DNA from: Berberis thunbergii
Taxonomy: Eukaryota > Streptophyta > Magnoliopsida > Ranunculales > Berberidaceae
Assembly (NCBI GenBank): GCA_003290165.1
Contig: QNQO01006237.1
Coordinates: forward strand, 62,001 to 126,000
Direction of reading: 5' to 3'
Length of the DNA stretch: 64,000 bases
In this document: in pieces, positions 9,961 through 21,426 of the stretch
How positions within the stretch are numbered: the stretch's first letter is position 1
Layout: each line of letters starts with the position of its first letter
The notes under the pieces: generated by a model
What the model was told of the DNA's origin: nothing
Database searches by the model: none
Seen by the model: only the letters and a program-made list of their open reading frames with translations
Position numbers and translations under genes: made by a program

Positions 9961-10900
9961 ATGGCTCACATTTTGGTTCCAACATGGTTGCCTCAGTTGT
10001 TGAAGATAGAATACTTTGAACCATGCAAGACTCACCGTAGAAGAAAACAAAATGCATTGAATGTATTCTGCATAGATTGCAACAATGATCCAATTTGTTT
10101 TCATTGCTCAAAACTTCACCATAACCATCACCTCATCCAAGTGGGTTATATCTCATAATCTTGTAACTAGATAATAACTTTGTTTTTTTTTTCATAGGGA
10201 CAAATGAGTTTATTACTGTTTTCAGGTAAGGCGGTCTTCATATAGTGATGTTATAAACATCAATGATATCAGTAAACACATGGAAACATCTGGGATTCAA
10301 CCCTACACCATCAACAAAACCAACATTTTCTTTCTTAATGAAAGACCTCATAAAGGATCTGGAAAAAGAGTGAATGCAAGAGCTATTATGACTAAGGAAT
10401 GTGAGATCTGCAAAAGAGGACTATTTGATGGTTTTCGATTTTGTTCTGTTGGATGCAAAGTAAGCTATTGCATATTTTACTTTTACTTTTCTGATTTGTT
10501 CTGACAATTTCTTGCTTACTTAGGGCTACAATTTGTATAAATATATGAGTTTTTTGCAAAAATTTTTTTTTTAATAAATATGCATAACATTTTCCCCCTT
10601 TAGCTTGAAGGGATTAATCGCGGTTACTCAAACGTAACTTTCATTCAGAGGTATGACAAAAAAAATGGGAGTAGCTCGGTTGGTATTGAGATTCCAACAG
10701 AAAATAAAAGTGTGGCGACAATGGAGAGTAAGGTTAAAGAAGATAGTTTCAAAGAAATTGTTATTGAGTTAGAGACAGACACAGATATGGAGAACAACCC
10801 AAGTTCTAGAGAGAATGCCAGTTCCTGCATTTATCCAACAACTGAACCGCCCCTTAAACGCCATAGGAGAAAAGGAATCCCCAGTCGCGCTGCTATGTGA
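9961..10900 (+). CDS. PLATZ-domain zinc-binding transcription factor
   Basis: Three exons, 9961-10140, 10226-10459 and 10604-10900, all with GT..AG introns, encode 236 aa without interruption. Exon 1 carries 'WLPQLLKIEYFEPCKTH' and 'NVFCIDCNNDPICFHCSK', a B-box-like Cys/His zinc site (C-x2-H, C-x2-C, C-x2-C, H/H). Exon 2 carries 'ETSGIQPYTINKTNIFFLNE' and the second zinc site 'CEICKRGLFDGFRFCSVGCK'. Exon 3 is a low-complexity acidic tail ending 'RRKGIPSRAAM', the typical C-terminal motif of the family (RRKGIPxRAP). PLATZ proteins are plant-specific, nuclear, bind A/T-rich DNA and mostly repress transcription. All zinc ligands are present, so the gene looks functional. The ATG sits at a splice acceptor, so a further 5' exon is possible. 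Confidence 0.92.
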
Positions 10901-11639
10901 AGGATAAAAAAACATTACAACTTGTATGGGACAATATCTTTTGTGTTGATTAAATGTATAACTTTTACTAAATATTAAGTTTTGGAATAAATATTAAGCT
11001 TTGGAAGTGCATGTTTAGATGAGGTTAATGAATTCTCCAGGGCGAATTTTGTTAAACGAAGTCAATCGTTTATCAAAGCACATTCATTTGTACTTGTGAG
11101 ACATACAAATTAACATTTTTCTTTGTTTCACAATTCATTAATAATAGAAGAATGGCTTAAAGTATTGAAGTATATTCGCCACCTGCCTAATTTAACATCT
11201 CCCCAACATATTTAAAAAAAAATTGATTAAATTTTAAGTTTTTATTGAACCCCATGACTTTCGAGTTTACGCCCCCAGTTAATTTAAACTCGAATTCTAG
11301 GCCCTATTAACAATTAACGTTTTGTGAATTGGCAAAACTACTTGTACTTTTTTTGAACCTTGTTGACCCGTGTTAGCTTCAAACAACTATTTAGCTATTA
11401 TAAACAAATTGTTACAAAAACATCACATTTAAAGACTTGTACTCTCACAACCAACCCCTCAATGAAGTTTAAAGACATTAATTTATCACCCAAGACCGCT
11501 ATATAACAATGAGACATCAAATTGTTGATCACTACTGGCTAGTGTCTAAAAGTAAAATTAATTGATAATTTGAATGCCCTAAATCAAACGTAGGGGTATT
11601 AAAGAATTAAATAAGTGGAATAACAACATGCCATTGTGT
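10901..11639. other. 3' flank of PLATZ and AT-rich spacer
   Basis: The start probably holds the PLATZ 3' UTR. Otherwise AT-rich sequence with no gene or recognised repeat. Confidence 0.5.
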
Positions 11640-11644
11640 CACAT

Positions 11645-13283
11645 TGATAGGGGCATAATTAGGTTATTTTAGTACCATATTTCTATATATATTTTTAGCT
11701 ATTACTTGTTAATTATGGTATTAATTGCTATTTTCATGTTTGTGTAGGTTTTCAATTACAATATTTTAAAATAGAAGCAACTTGTCAATTTAGAAATACT
11801 AATTGCACAAGGAATTCACATAAGCAAGGAAACCACAGAAAGAGGAAAACGAGAATAAAAGGAGAAAGATACCTGGCTTTGATCCATACCATCCAACAAC
11901 CCATCCAACAATAGCATTCATCCATCGCCAAGCCCTAACCCACCATCTCAGACTTTTCTTCATCATCATCCACGCTTACAAACCCTAGCCGCCGTCACCC
12001 AGAATCCATCCCATCCACGGCTGCCATCACCCATCATTTATTTCATCTCTCAGATTCTAAGTCCCTAACTCTCGCTGTCCCTGAATCGTCCCCATACATC
12101 ACTCTGTTTCGTTCCCATCACAGCCGAACAAACCTTTTCACCGTCTTCATCTCTCTCTCGATCGCCACCGTTTCAGTCCCTCTTCCTTCCCTCTTCGTCC
12201 CTTCTCGGTCTCAGCCAAAACCCTCGCCTACATCCATCCACAACCCTTTCTCCGCCTCGCAACAGTCATCACAGTAGAAGTAGAGATCGAAGTGAAGCAG
12301 AAGAAGAGGAGGGAACAGATCACATAGTGGAAGGAGATATCTTCATTCGCGCTATCCGCACCCAGCATTCCTCTCTCTACCACCACGGATCAGGCGACAA
12401 TGTTTTGTTTCATCACTTGACTCTTTTACTTATTTTAGTTTGATTATTGATTATGGATTACTGTTTGAACATAATTAATATGTCTAGCTAAATTTCTCTT
12501 AGTTAGGGGTGGATTCGAAGCCCCGAACATGTGCTTTATAAATTAACTGAATTTAATCTTTCTTGCTATTAGTGATTGTGTTTTTGCATAACTGCTTTAT
12601 AGAAAAAATTTCTTTGTATGCTTGTTAAGGTGACCAACTTAGTAAACATGCTAGGATTTGAGGCTAGAGTATAGGAGAGTTTCACCTAATTGTTATGATT
12701 TTGTACTCACAAGTAGTAAATACCAAGGAACGTTGGTAAGGTTAAGTCAAAACCTAGGCAAGAACAAGATGTTGATTATACTTGTGATTGCCTAGTCAGT
12801 GTTCATATTTTCCACAGAACTTAATGATCTTAGATTGCTATTTAACTTGCGATTCCTGTTTAGATAGCATGATAAGAATAGTTTGAAAGCGACACTTAGT
12901 TTAATTCAACGAACTTGGAAAAATAATAAGATTAATGCAGTGCGGTCACGGTTAGTCTTGAGCATTGTCTCTCACGAGTTAGCAAGTGATTATTGAAGAT
13001 TGATTTATAAGCATGTGTTTGGTGTGTGGAGATTGCTAATTTCTCATCTTTGTCATCTCTTTAGTTTATTATCTTTACATTAATTTTCGTAGTTATTTTC
13101 ATAGTTTAATTTAGAAAATCTAATCCCATTTTATTTAATTAATTAGGTTGTTAGTTGTCTTTTAATTATTATTAGTGTAATTAACAAGCCCTCTAATCCT
13201 CGGTCTAGAACGATCCCTACTTATTCTATACTATAAATCACAAAGCAGGGTATTAAGTTGTGTGCTACTAAAATAGCGCATCA
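11645..13283. mobile_element. Solo LTR, 1.64 kb
   Basis: Begins TGATAGGGGCATAATTAGG and ends ...AATAGCGCATCA (TG..CA ends), flanked by a perfect 5-bp duplication CACAT (11640-11644 and 13284-13288). No second LTR or gag-pol lies nearby, so this is a solo LTR left by recombination. The sequence contains a pyrimidine-rich segment (11930-12260) and, near the 3' end, a 'cctcggtctagaacgatccctact' block of the kind often found near the end of plant LTRs. No coding sequence seen. Confidence 0.85.
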
Positions 13284-13288
13284 CACAT

Positions 13289-14237
13289 CTCTTAAGAGTT
13301 ACACATAACATCAAACTGAAAATTATTATACATACTATTCATAAAATCAATTGCAAAAAATGGGTATCTCAAAAATAACCACATGTCGCCATTTTGGCAT
13401 GTATCTCAAGGACCTCTGTGAGCTAAAACCACTATGAAGGACGTGACATTTATTAGAAGCAAAAAAAATCATGATCAAAATATTGTTGTAAAATTCAGTT
13501 ACTGAGGAAAACAAAAACTTCATTTTAAAAATTCATAATTTTCCAACAACATATTTTTCATATTGTTAAAGTAGTGATGGAAAACATTCCCTCCGAAATC
13601 AAATTCTCATTAACATGATTGAATGGAAATGTGTTTTTATGGAAACATATATGGTATATCGATAATTTGAGAACTTTGTAACCACTTTATGTGTTACTAA
13701 ATAAATATTACTAATAACCGAATAAAAGAATATATTAAAAGAATCTATACTTTCCCTTATTTGCCCCTTCTTAGTTAATTATGATATTATTAGTGACACA
13801 TTTTTGTTGCTATAAAAATGTTGGTAATAGTAGAATTATTGGAAGAAAAAAAAAGTAAATTATAATGATAAAAAGATTTCTTGATGGAAATTTCTAATTA
13901 TTGGCAACGACTTCTTTTGCTGTAAGATAAGTGTAAACTAATGAAAAAATTATTTCCATGTTAAAGGTGCTCTAAGCTAATTTCACCTTAATTTATATAA
14001 CAACAAAATACCATTTAATTGACTATTATGATGTTATTTGTTAGAATTTTTCATTATTAAATATAGTTCAAATTTAATTTCCATTAGAATTTTCACTCGT
14101 AAAAGCTTGTTCCCTTATTCTTAGAGTTATGTCAAATTTTTGTTGCAAGTTGTGATAGATTATTTTCCACAGACAAAGTCTCGATATGATCTGGTTTTAT
14201 TGGTTGAGTTAAAATCCCCTCACCTTCATATCTTAGC
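13289..14237. other. AT-rich spacer
   Basis: No open frame, RNA gene or defined repeat recognised. Confidence 0.5.
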
Positions 14238-14661
14238 TAGGGGTGGGTACGGTTCAGGACGATCCGGTATGGGGGTCATACCGGTACCTTTCCTGTAAAA
14301 GAATTTCAAGACGGTTCGATATTAGGGCATTTTTTTAAGTTGGTACAATCCCGTAATCTACCAGACCGAATTTTAAAATAAAATTTATTAAATTCTCAGT
14401 ATTTCAAATTTTCAATGAATTTCTTGTTGGTTATTTACAAATGATAGTTCTTAGTTGAAAATCAATTAGAATTTCAATGAATTCTCAGTCTTTCAAATAT
14501 ATATATATATATGGTTTCGTATTTTCTATTTTAAAAATCAAGAATCAGACATCAGTACAGTTTGTTTTCACTACGGATTTAGGCAAAAGTTTTCGATTCG
14601 GTATGGGATCGAGACAGTATGAGATTCGTTTCGAATTTTTTATATGAAATACCTAACCTTA
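14238..14661. mobile_element. Degenerate hAT-type miniature element
   Basis: The left end TAGGGGTGGGTA matches the hAT terminus found at 6343, 17351 and 33696. The right end 'tacctaacctta' is its reverse complement with three mismatches. Subterminal 'ggtacggttc / cggtatggg / gggatcgagac' motifs occur at both ends. The putative 8-bp duplications atcttagc/atctcaat match at only five positions, suggesting an old insertion. Confidence 0.5.
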
Positions 14662-15358
14662 ATCTCAATAAACAACCTTGTACTTGAATAAATTATTTGT
14701 ATACAGCATTTTCCAATGAATATATTTTTGTGAAAAAACCAAATAATTTTCACAAAGAAAAAAAATTCTTAGTAAAAAAAAAATAGTGTTTTTTTAAACC
14801 AAAATTTGGTGTTATCATGATTTCTTATTAATTTAGTTGGTATGTAACTTCTTTTAATACATTAAGTTTTTTGTTCAATTTGAACCATGAACGAAGAAAG
14901 CACACCCGTGGTAAAGTAAAGCAAAACACACACCTTTTCCTTTTCACACCTCTTTTTACTGGGCAAAATGCATATTGTCTGCCCTTTCAACAAACAAGTA
15001 ACAATATCAATTCCATAACTTGACTCTTAATCAAATTTATGACTTGACACTTCTCAATATATAAGAATTTGGATTGGTAAATCAATTAACACATCTCTTC
15101 TACTAAGGAGTGTCAAGCATAATAGGCAACCATGGCTTCCGAATGAGTAGTTTGTTTTGCTTTTGAATGAGCTACTGATCATAAGTTGTAAAATTTAAAG
15201 GTATTTGTTTTTAAGTGCTGACATAAAGTTGTTTGACATTTTCGAATCTGCCTTGAGTATCCGCGATTAACAAAAATTTAAACTATCCCTGCTCTTGACG
15301 GATTGGCGGATATCCACCCTACCCCGAATAACTGTTAAAAAATCATCTTCTTCTTAAC
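14662..15358. other. AT-rich spacer
   Basis: No gene recognised. A segment near 15260-15330 ('gcggatatccaccctacccc') resembles the terminal motif of another transposon class but has no matching partner here. Confidence 0.4.
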
Positions 15359-15363
15359 ATCTT

Positions 15364-15717
15364 TGATGATACATGAAATCGTCACCCGACCATGGCGATA
15401 CACATGGCTCAAGTCACCATAAATGTTGAAGAGCCATTAGAAAGGCTTAAGTCATCATAAATATTGATGGATTGTTATGAAGGAGATGGAGGGAATCACT
15501 TTCATCTCAATGAAGGAGTAAACTTAAGTCATGCACACAACTGTCCTATCTACACTATACAACCTTAACTGAGTTTTGTCCAGATTTATTTCCTTCTTCC
15601 AATAGAGTTACTGACTCAAACATTGGAGTGACTTCGGCAACCAAAAAGGTGGTATTTGGCAGTATAACGATTATTTTGCAGGTCAAACTCACAGGAGGAT
15701 TATTTTTGGACGCATCA
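15364..15717 (+). repeat. 5' LTR of the small LTR element
   Basis: Starts TGATGATACATG and ends GGACGCATCA. It matches the 3' LTR throughout except for a gap of about 145 bp (present in the 3' LTR at about 16800-16960), so this copy has an internal deletion. Confidence 0.88.
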
Positions 15718-16641
15718 GTTTGGCACCGTCCGTTGGGAAAGACAAGTTTCCTTTTATAAATATAAAAAATGAAAAAAAAAAAACTTATGCTTGATCACAA
15801 CTGAGCAACAAGACGAAGAATCTTACGATCATCTAGTCGTTTAATATCAATGGTAACGAATTCCAATATTCTATTTGGGTTAGAATGACTAAAATTGTGT
15901 CATGTGAATTGTGAATTATATAGGTAATCCAGGTAAATCTGGATATAATGACGTAGAACTAAATATTCAGTCAAAGGAGCACCAACAGAGTTAGTAAAGA
16001 TGCACCTTAGAAAACCTCAGGTTGTGGGTTTGAACTCGGCTGACAACATTATTATTAGTTTAAAGTTTTGTTGGTTGTTCTAGTCTTTGGCAGGTTCACA
16101 GGCTCGCATGTCCACAAATGAGTCTGAAGGATGGGCCCAAGTAGAAGCTAGCCTGTAGAGGACAAACTCGGATAAAAAAAATTTGGAGGACGATCCCGGC
16201 TAAGCTAGCCCGTGGAAGACGAACTTGAATGAAAAAAAGGATGAACCCGGCTAGAAGCTGCCCAAATGGAGATGAACTCGACTTGGAGACATATTCAACA
16301 TGGACATGAGATTGATTCAACAGGAGACATATCCAACATGGATAGGAAACATATCCGATATGCCCGAGCAGAATCAGGTCCAACAGGAGACGATTCGGAC
16401 AAGAATCAAGTCTGCATGCCCGATTAGTCAAACTGACTTCATCTGGCTTGGACTCATGCAGTTTGATCCCTCTGACTTCATCCGGTCTGGACTCATGAAA
16501 CTGACTACGAAGATTACTTCACCTAGTAACAAACTCGCGTAGTCGACTACGATATGACATCTGGTTAGAACTCACGAAGTTCAAGTACAATAATTGATCA
16601 CAAAAAAAATATGTGTAGTCAGAATTGATGTAGCCCGAATC

Positions 16642-17139
16642 AGATGATAAATGAAATCGTCACCTGATCATATGGCCATACACGCAGCTCAAATCACCAT
16701 AAATGATGGAGAGTCGTTACGAAGGCTTAAGTCGTCATAAATATTGATGGACCGTTACGAAGGAGATTGAGAGAATCACTCCCATCTCAATGAAGGAGGA
16801 GATCATTACAATAAATGTCCCCCTTCATTGCACCAACCGAGCTTAAGTCACACACACAACTGAATGAAGTCATCAATTCACTCATTATATAAGGTAAAGA
16901 AAAAGGTATGAACCGGGGACTCGAATTGGCTCTCAACTCGATTTGAGAGAGGTCGATTCGATTATCCTATCTATACTATACAACTTTAACTAAATTTTGT
17001 CCAAATTTTACTTCATTCTTCCAACAGAGTTACTGACTTAAGCATCAAAGTGCCTTCGGCCACCAAAATTGTGATCATTGGCAGTCTAATGATTGTTTTG
17101 CAAGTCAAACTCACAAGAAGATGATTTTTGGACACATCA
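16642..17139 (+). repeat. 3' LTR of the small LTR element
   Basis: Starts agatgataaatg (first base changed from T) and ends GGACACATCA. It contains the promoter-like 'attatataagg' segment (near 16883) that is missing from the deleted 5' LTR. Related LTR-end sequence appears again at 53060-53170. Confidence 0.88.
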
Positions 17140-17186
17140 ATCTTAATTATTAGAGAACTTGCAGCTCACATTACTATTAGCATTAC

Positions 17187-18283
17187 CATGTTTGTTGAAG
17201 AGGGAAGATGTCACCATCCACTCACCCTAGTTTTCATTAGCCCCAAAAAGGCCATCATAAGAATAAAACATCATATTGCCAATCCAATATCAGAAATGAC
17301 AATGTAGTATTGTAGTTCGGTCTAGCCAATATCAGAAAATCAAATGCAATTAGGGGTGAACATCCCATCCTACGATCCCGATCCCGTTCCGGTCTCGTCC
17401 CAATTTTTTTGGATCCTTTTGGGATTGATCAAACTCATCCTGATCCCGACCCGATCTAGAGTGGGATGGGATCGGGATGAAGATTTTCAATCCCGCGCCA
17501 TCCCATCCCAAACTTATTTATTTAATATTTATTATGACTAATTTTAATCAACTACTCTTCTAAAGGAAAGTTTAGGATGCGATTAAATTAAATCAAAACA
17601 TCTACTATTTGAAAACTTGCTTGATTTGGTACTCTTTGTTTAGATAAAAACTTAAGTTCGGATATTTTAGGTCAAATAGAATTCATGAAAATTTATACTT
17701 TTTCACATTTTATATTGGTTATAGAACAATTATTTTTTAAAACATTAAAGCTAAATGATAGTTTATATATTTTAGTTTTGCACTATGAGTTATATGAACA
17801 ACTATTGGTTAGTGTATCACACAAATGATGCTTAACATTAAAAAATTGTAAGTTCATTGGACCATAAAGTTTACATGACATTTAATATTGTTACAATGAT
17901 AGTTATATGTACATAAATTTGGCATTATTGGTGTGTGATGAAATTCTTTTTTTATTCTTCATTAGAAAACTATTTAGTATCTGCTCATCCTATCCTGTCA
18001 CAAACCCATTTGGGATGGGACGAGGTCGGGATGAGGTATATCCTGTCCCATCCCGATCCCGAACGAATGGGATGGGATAGGGATGAGATCCATCCGATCC
18101 CATCCCGTCCCGTGCCCACCCCTAAATGCGGTAGTGGAGTTGACGAGGTAGAAATCAAGTAATAATTTAAATGTTGTTGGTGAATTGTTGAAAACTACCA
18201 TTTTTATAAGGCCTTTCTAACATCCTCCAGGTACGTAACACAGTATTGGGTAGCTCTTGTTCTTGACGTAGAAAACTATAACC
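17187..18283. repeat. Duplicated unit, copy A (interrupted by a hAT element)
   Basis: 17187-17350 plus 18125-18283 align along their whole length with copy B (18285-18590): 'accatgtttgttgaagagg', 'gatgtcaccatccactcacc', 'gtagtattgtag', 'ggtctagccaatatcag', 'cacagtattgggtagctc'. The unit is about 305 bp and directly repeated. Its function is unknown; no reading frame is conserved as far as I can see. Confidence 0.8.
17351..18124. mobile_element. Non-autonomous hAT-type element, 774 bp
   Basis: Left end TAGGGGTGAACA, right end TGCCCACCCCTA. Flanking 8-mers AATGCAAT (17343-17350) and AATGCGGT (18125-18132) match at six positions. Subterminal regions are rich in 'gggatgggatcggg / catcccgatccc'. 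The duplicated unit B (18285-18590) preserves the uninterrupted site at the matching position, which confirms the boundaries. The interior is AT-rich and non-coding. Confidence 0.85.
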
Positions 18284-18284
18284 T

Positions 18285-18590
18285 CACCATGTTTGTTGAA
18301 GAAGGAAGATGTCACCATTCACTTACCCTGATTTTCATTAGCCCTAAAATGACCATCATAGGAATAAAACATCATATTGCCATCTAAATCCAATATCAGA
18401 AAGGACAATGTAGTATTGTAGCTGGGTCTAGCCAATATCAGAGAATTGAACGCAATAGTGCAACTGGTGAGGTAAAAATCAAATGTTAAACGTTGTTGGT
18501 AAAGTATTAAAGACTACCCTTTCTAACGTCCTGCAGGTGCATAACACAGTATTGGGTAGCTCCTGTTCTTGACATAGAAAACTATGGTAT
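18285..18590. repeat. Duplicated unit, copy B (empty hAT site)
   Basis: A direct repeat of copy A without the hAT insertion. At the site corresponding to the insertion it reads 'ttgaacgcaatagtgcaac', with a single target sequence. Confidence 0.8.
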
Positions 18591-19648
18591 TATTCCAAGA
18601 CTAAGCTATCTAGCCTTGGTGATGGATTCTCATTAGATACTTGGCTAGTGATCTTTGCACGACCATTTACAATTAGTGACTAACTTATTAAAGTCACGCA
18701 TCAATATCTCTTTCAGGCCACAACACAAACAATTGCAAAACAAAACAATGAGAAACAGAGTTACAGATGACCCAATCTGAATTGACCACTCACCACTTCT
18801 CAGATCCAGTGCAGCAAGCATTCGCCAGTGACGGTCCCTTTCTATGCTTCACACGATCGATCAACCCCCCTGCCTCCTTCGAACGATCAACAACAGTCAA
18901 TGGCCTCCTCGATTGCACCTTCCAGTTCACTCCACAGTTTGATCAACCCATCATTCGTCCTCGATCGAAGAAAAAGAAGATGAAAGGCGACTGATAGAAG
19001 TGACTGATGAAGGAAAGAAGAGGAGTGACATGGTTCTATTTGAAAGTGTGTGTAACACGACAATGAGTAGAAATTAGGTTTAGGAGAAAATATGATTTAG
19101 GTTTTTATATTGTAAGGGTATTTTAGTAAAATAACCTATATAAATGGATATACATGGGGCAGATGTGGCTAAATCTGTATCCGCCTCGAATCTATGACGG
19201 ATACAATTTGGATTCTCGAATTTGCTTCGAAATTCGTTTAGGCACATCCAAATCCACCCCACTACCAACTCTACCGACCGTTCACTACAAACTACTAACA
19301 TTAACCTCCTTCTTCACCCATTTTCTCTCCTCCAAACACCATTGAGATCCCTTCCATCACAACCAACACCACCACCAAATATCACTCTATGTTCTTTATA
19401 AATCTTCAACAATTGAAGGAAGATAAAGAGAATGGGAGAGGAGAATGGTGGTGGTGATGGCAACATTTCTCTTATGATAGAGAGATACAGAAGAGGAGAT
19501 GACTAGTGGATAAGAGAGATAATATCGGTCATTTTATTATGAGGTTATTATTGGAATGAATTTTCATTATTAGAATGAAGTTTATCTTATGCTAAGTGAC
19601 CAACACCCATGTGATGTTCCTTATAAACGCCCTCACTGGGCGTCCCAT
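18591..19648. other. Spacer with transposon-like debris
   Basis: An open frame at 18767-18994 (75 codons) is not recognised. Sequence near 19160-19290 ('gtatccgcctcgaatctatgac', 'gcacatccaaatccacccc') looks like the end of another transposon class, but no ends or duplications could be defined. 19330-19500 holds GGT/CCA-rich low complexity. Confidence 0.4.
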
Positions 19649-19657
19649 TTATTATTA

Positions 19658-21286
19658 GGCAATGACTACACACCACCAAAAGCGTTTTCTCACACCATCA
19701 TGTATTTTTTTTCTTTCTTTTTTTTTCCTACTAACCCATACCACCCCAAAAACTGTTTCTGAGAAAATAGTAACATAAAAATAGGGTAACTTTCGACCAA
19801 TTTAAACCCTTAATTGAAACAATTTTATAGCTCATCAAAACATGAAAATTGTAGTATTCTTAGTTATCTAATAAACACACTTTGAATCACTTGAAAATGT
19901 TTCGAAATGAGCAAGTTATGGTCATTTTACTAAAGCCGCACAAATCTGTCTCGAAATAAAAACATGGTAGTGTCACTAACTTTCGGCCAACATATGTGCT
20001 CGATCAAGACCAATTCTCAAGCTCATCAAAACATGACAATTGTAATAAACACAATTTGAATAACTTGAAAATGTTTTGAAATGATCAAGTTATAGTCATT
20101 TTACTAAAGTCGTGCAAATCTGTCCGAAAAACTGAAAATGGGGTAGTGTCCTTGTCTTTCGGCCAACATATGTGCTCAATCGAAACCGATTCTCAAGCTC
20201 ATAAAAACATGAAAATTTTATTACTATAATTTATCTAACAAACACAATTTGAATCACTTGAAAATGTTTTGAAATGAGAAAGTTATGCCCATTTTACAAA
20301 AGTCGCGCAAATCTGTCCGAAAAAAAGTATGTTCGCCCCAACCAATGCGGAATTTATGCAAAAATCTCGCAGTTTCCTAGGCGAGGTTTTTTCAAAAGCT
20401 CACATAGCACATTGCGAGGTTTTGCGAAAATCTCGCATTGGTTGGGGTGAACAGGCTTTTATTTTAGACAAATTTGCACGACTTTAGTAAAATAGCCATA
20501 ACTTTCTCATTTCAAAACATTTTTAAATGATTCAAATTGTGATTGTTAGATAACTCATAGTACAACAATTTTTGTGTTTTTATGAGCTTCAAAATCGATC
20601 TCAATCAAGCATAGAAGTTCTTCAAAATTCAGGGACACTACCCCAATTTTATTGCGAGAAAGATTTGCCCGACTTTAGTAAAATGACTATATATAACTTG
20701 CTCATTTCAAAATATTTTCTAGTAATTCAAATTATTTTTATTAGATAACTCATAGTACTACAATTTTCGTGTTTTTATAAGCTTGAGAATTGGCCACGAT
20801 CGAGCATATAAGTTGACCAAAAGTAAAAACACTACCATGTTTTCATTGCGAGATAAATTTGCGTAACTTTAGTAAATGACCATAACTTGCTCATTTCAAA
20901 ACATTTTCAAGTGATTCAAATTGTATTTATTAGATAAACTCGTAGTACTACAATTGTCGTGTTTTGATGAGTTTAAGAATTGGTCCTGATCGAGCATATA
21001 AGTTGGTCGAAAGTCAGGGACATTACCTCGTTTTCATTGCAAGACAGATTTACGCGACTTTAGTAAAATGACTATAAATTTTTCATTTCAAAATATATTT
21101 CAAGTGATTCAAATTGTGTTTATTAGATAACTCAGATGTTACAATTTCTTGTTTTGAAGAGAGGGGACGAGAGAAAAAAATTTTAATTTTGAGTTTTATT
21201 AATGGTGTGAGAGAGAGTCGTCTGAGAAATAAAGTAAGTGGTGCGGAAGAGAAAAATTGCTTTGGTGGTGTGGAGCAATAGTTGCC
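19658..21286. mobile_element. Fold-back (Mutator-like) element with repeated arms, 1.63 kb
   Basis: The ends GGCAATGACTACACACCACC (left) and the complement of GGTGGTGTGGAGCAATAGTTGCC (right) form inverted termini. The flanks TTATTATTA (19649-19657) and TTGTTATTA (21287-21295) are a 9-bp duplication with one mismatch, the length used by Mutator-like elements. Each arm contains tandem copies of a unit of roughly 180 bp, marked by 'gaaaatgttttgaaatgagc...actaaagtcgcgcaaatctgtc'. About three copies run forward (19890-20320) and four in reverse complement (20465-21120). At the centre is a near-palindrome of 20-bp stems (20331-20350 and 20433-20452). No coding region. Confidence 0.85.
20331..20452. 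repeat. Central palindrome of the fold-back element
   Basis: 'gttcgccccaaccaatgcgg' and its inverse copy bound an 82-bp loop that holds further partly complementary 'aaaatctcgca' / 'gcgaggtttt' motifs. It is more GC-rich than the arms and different from them in sequence. Confidence 0.8.
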
Positions 21287-21426
21287 TTGTTATTAATGCT
21301 TTGTGGCTCCAATCAGAACAAATGAGTAATTCTAGATGTCAAGAAAATGGGCGAGGGAGGGTGGGCGAACGTGCAGGAGGTGACGTGGTAAAAATAAATT
21401 TGAGGAAATTAATCAAACACACAGAA

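Larger units (their letters stand above)
15364..17139 (+). mobile_element. Small non-autonomous LTR retrotransposon (LARD/TRIM-like)
   Basis: Two direct LTRs (15364-15717 and 16642-17139) flank a 924-bp interior. The whole is bordered by a perfect 5-bp duplication ATCTT (15359-15363 and 17140-17144). Directly after the left LTR stands 'gtttggcaccgtccgttgggaaa', the primer-site-adjacent motif common in plant Ty3/gypsy elements. The interior has no gag or pol, only short diverged repeats ('catatccaacatgga', 'ctggactcatga', 16260-16510) and a SINE-like head with 'gggtttgaactc' near 16027. The element must have relied on proteins from an autonomous relative. Confidence 0.9.
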
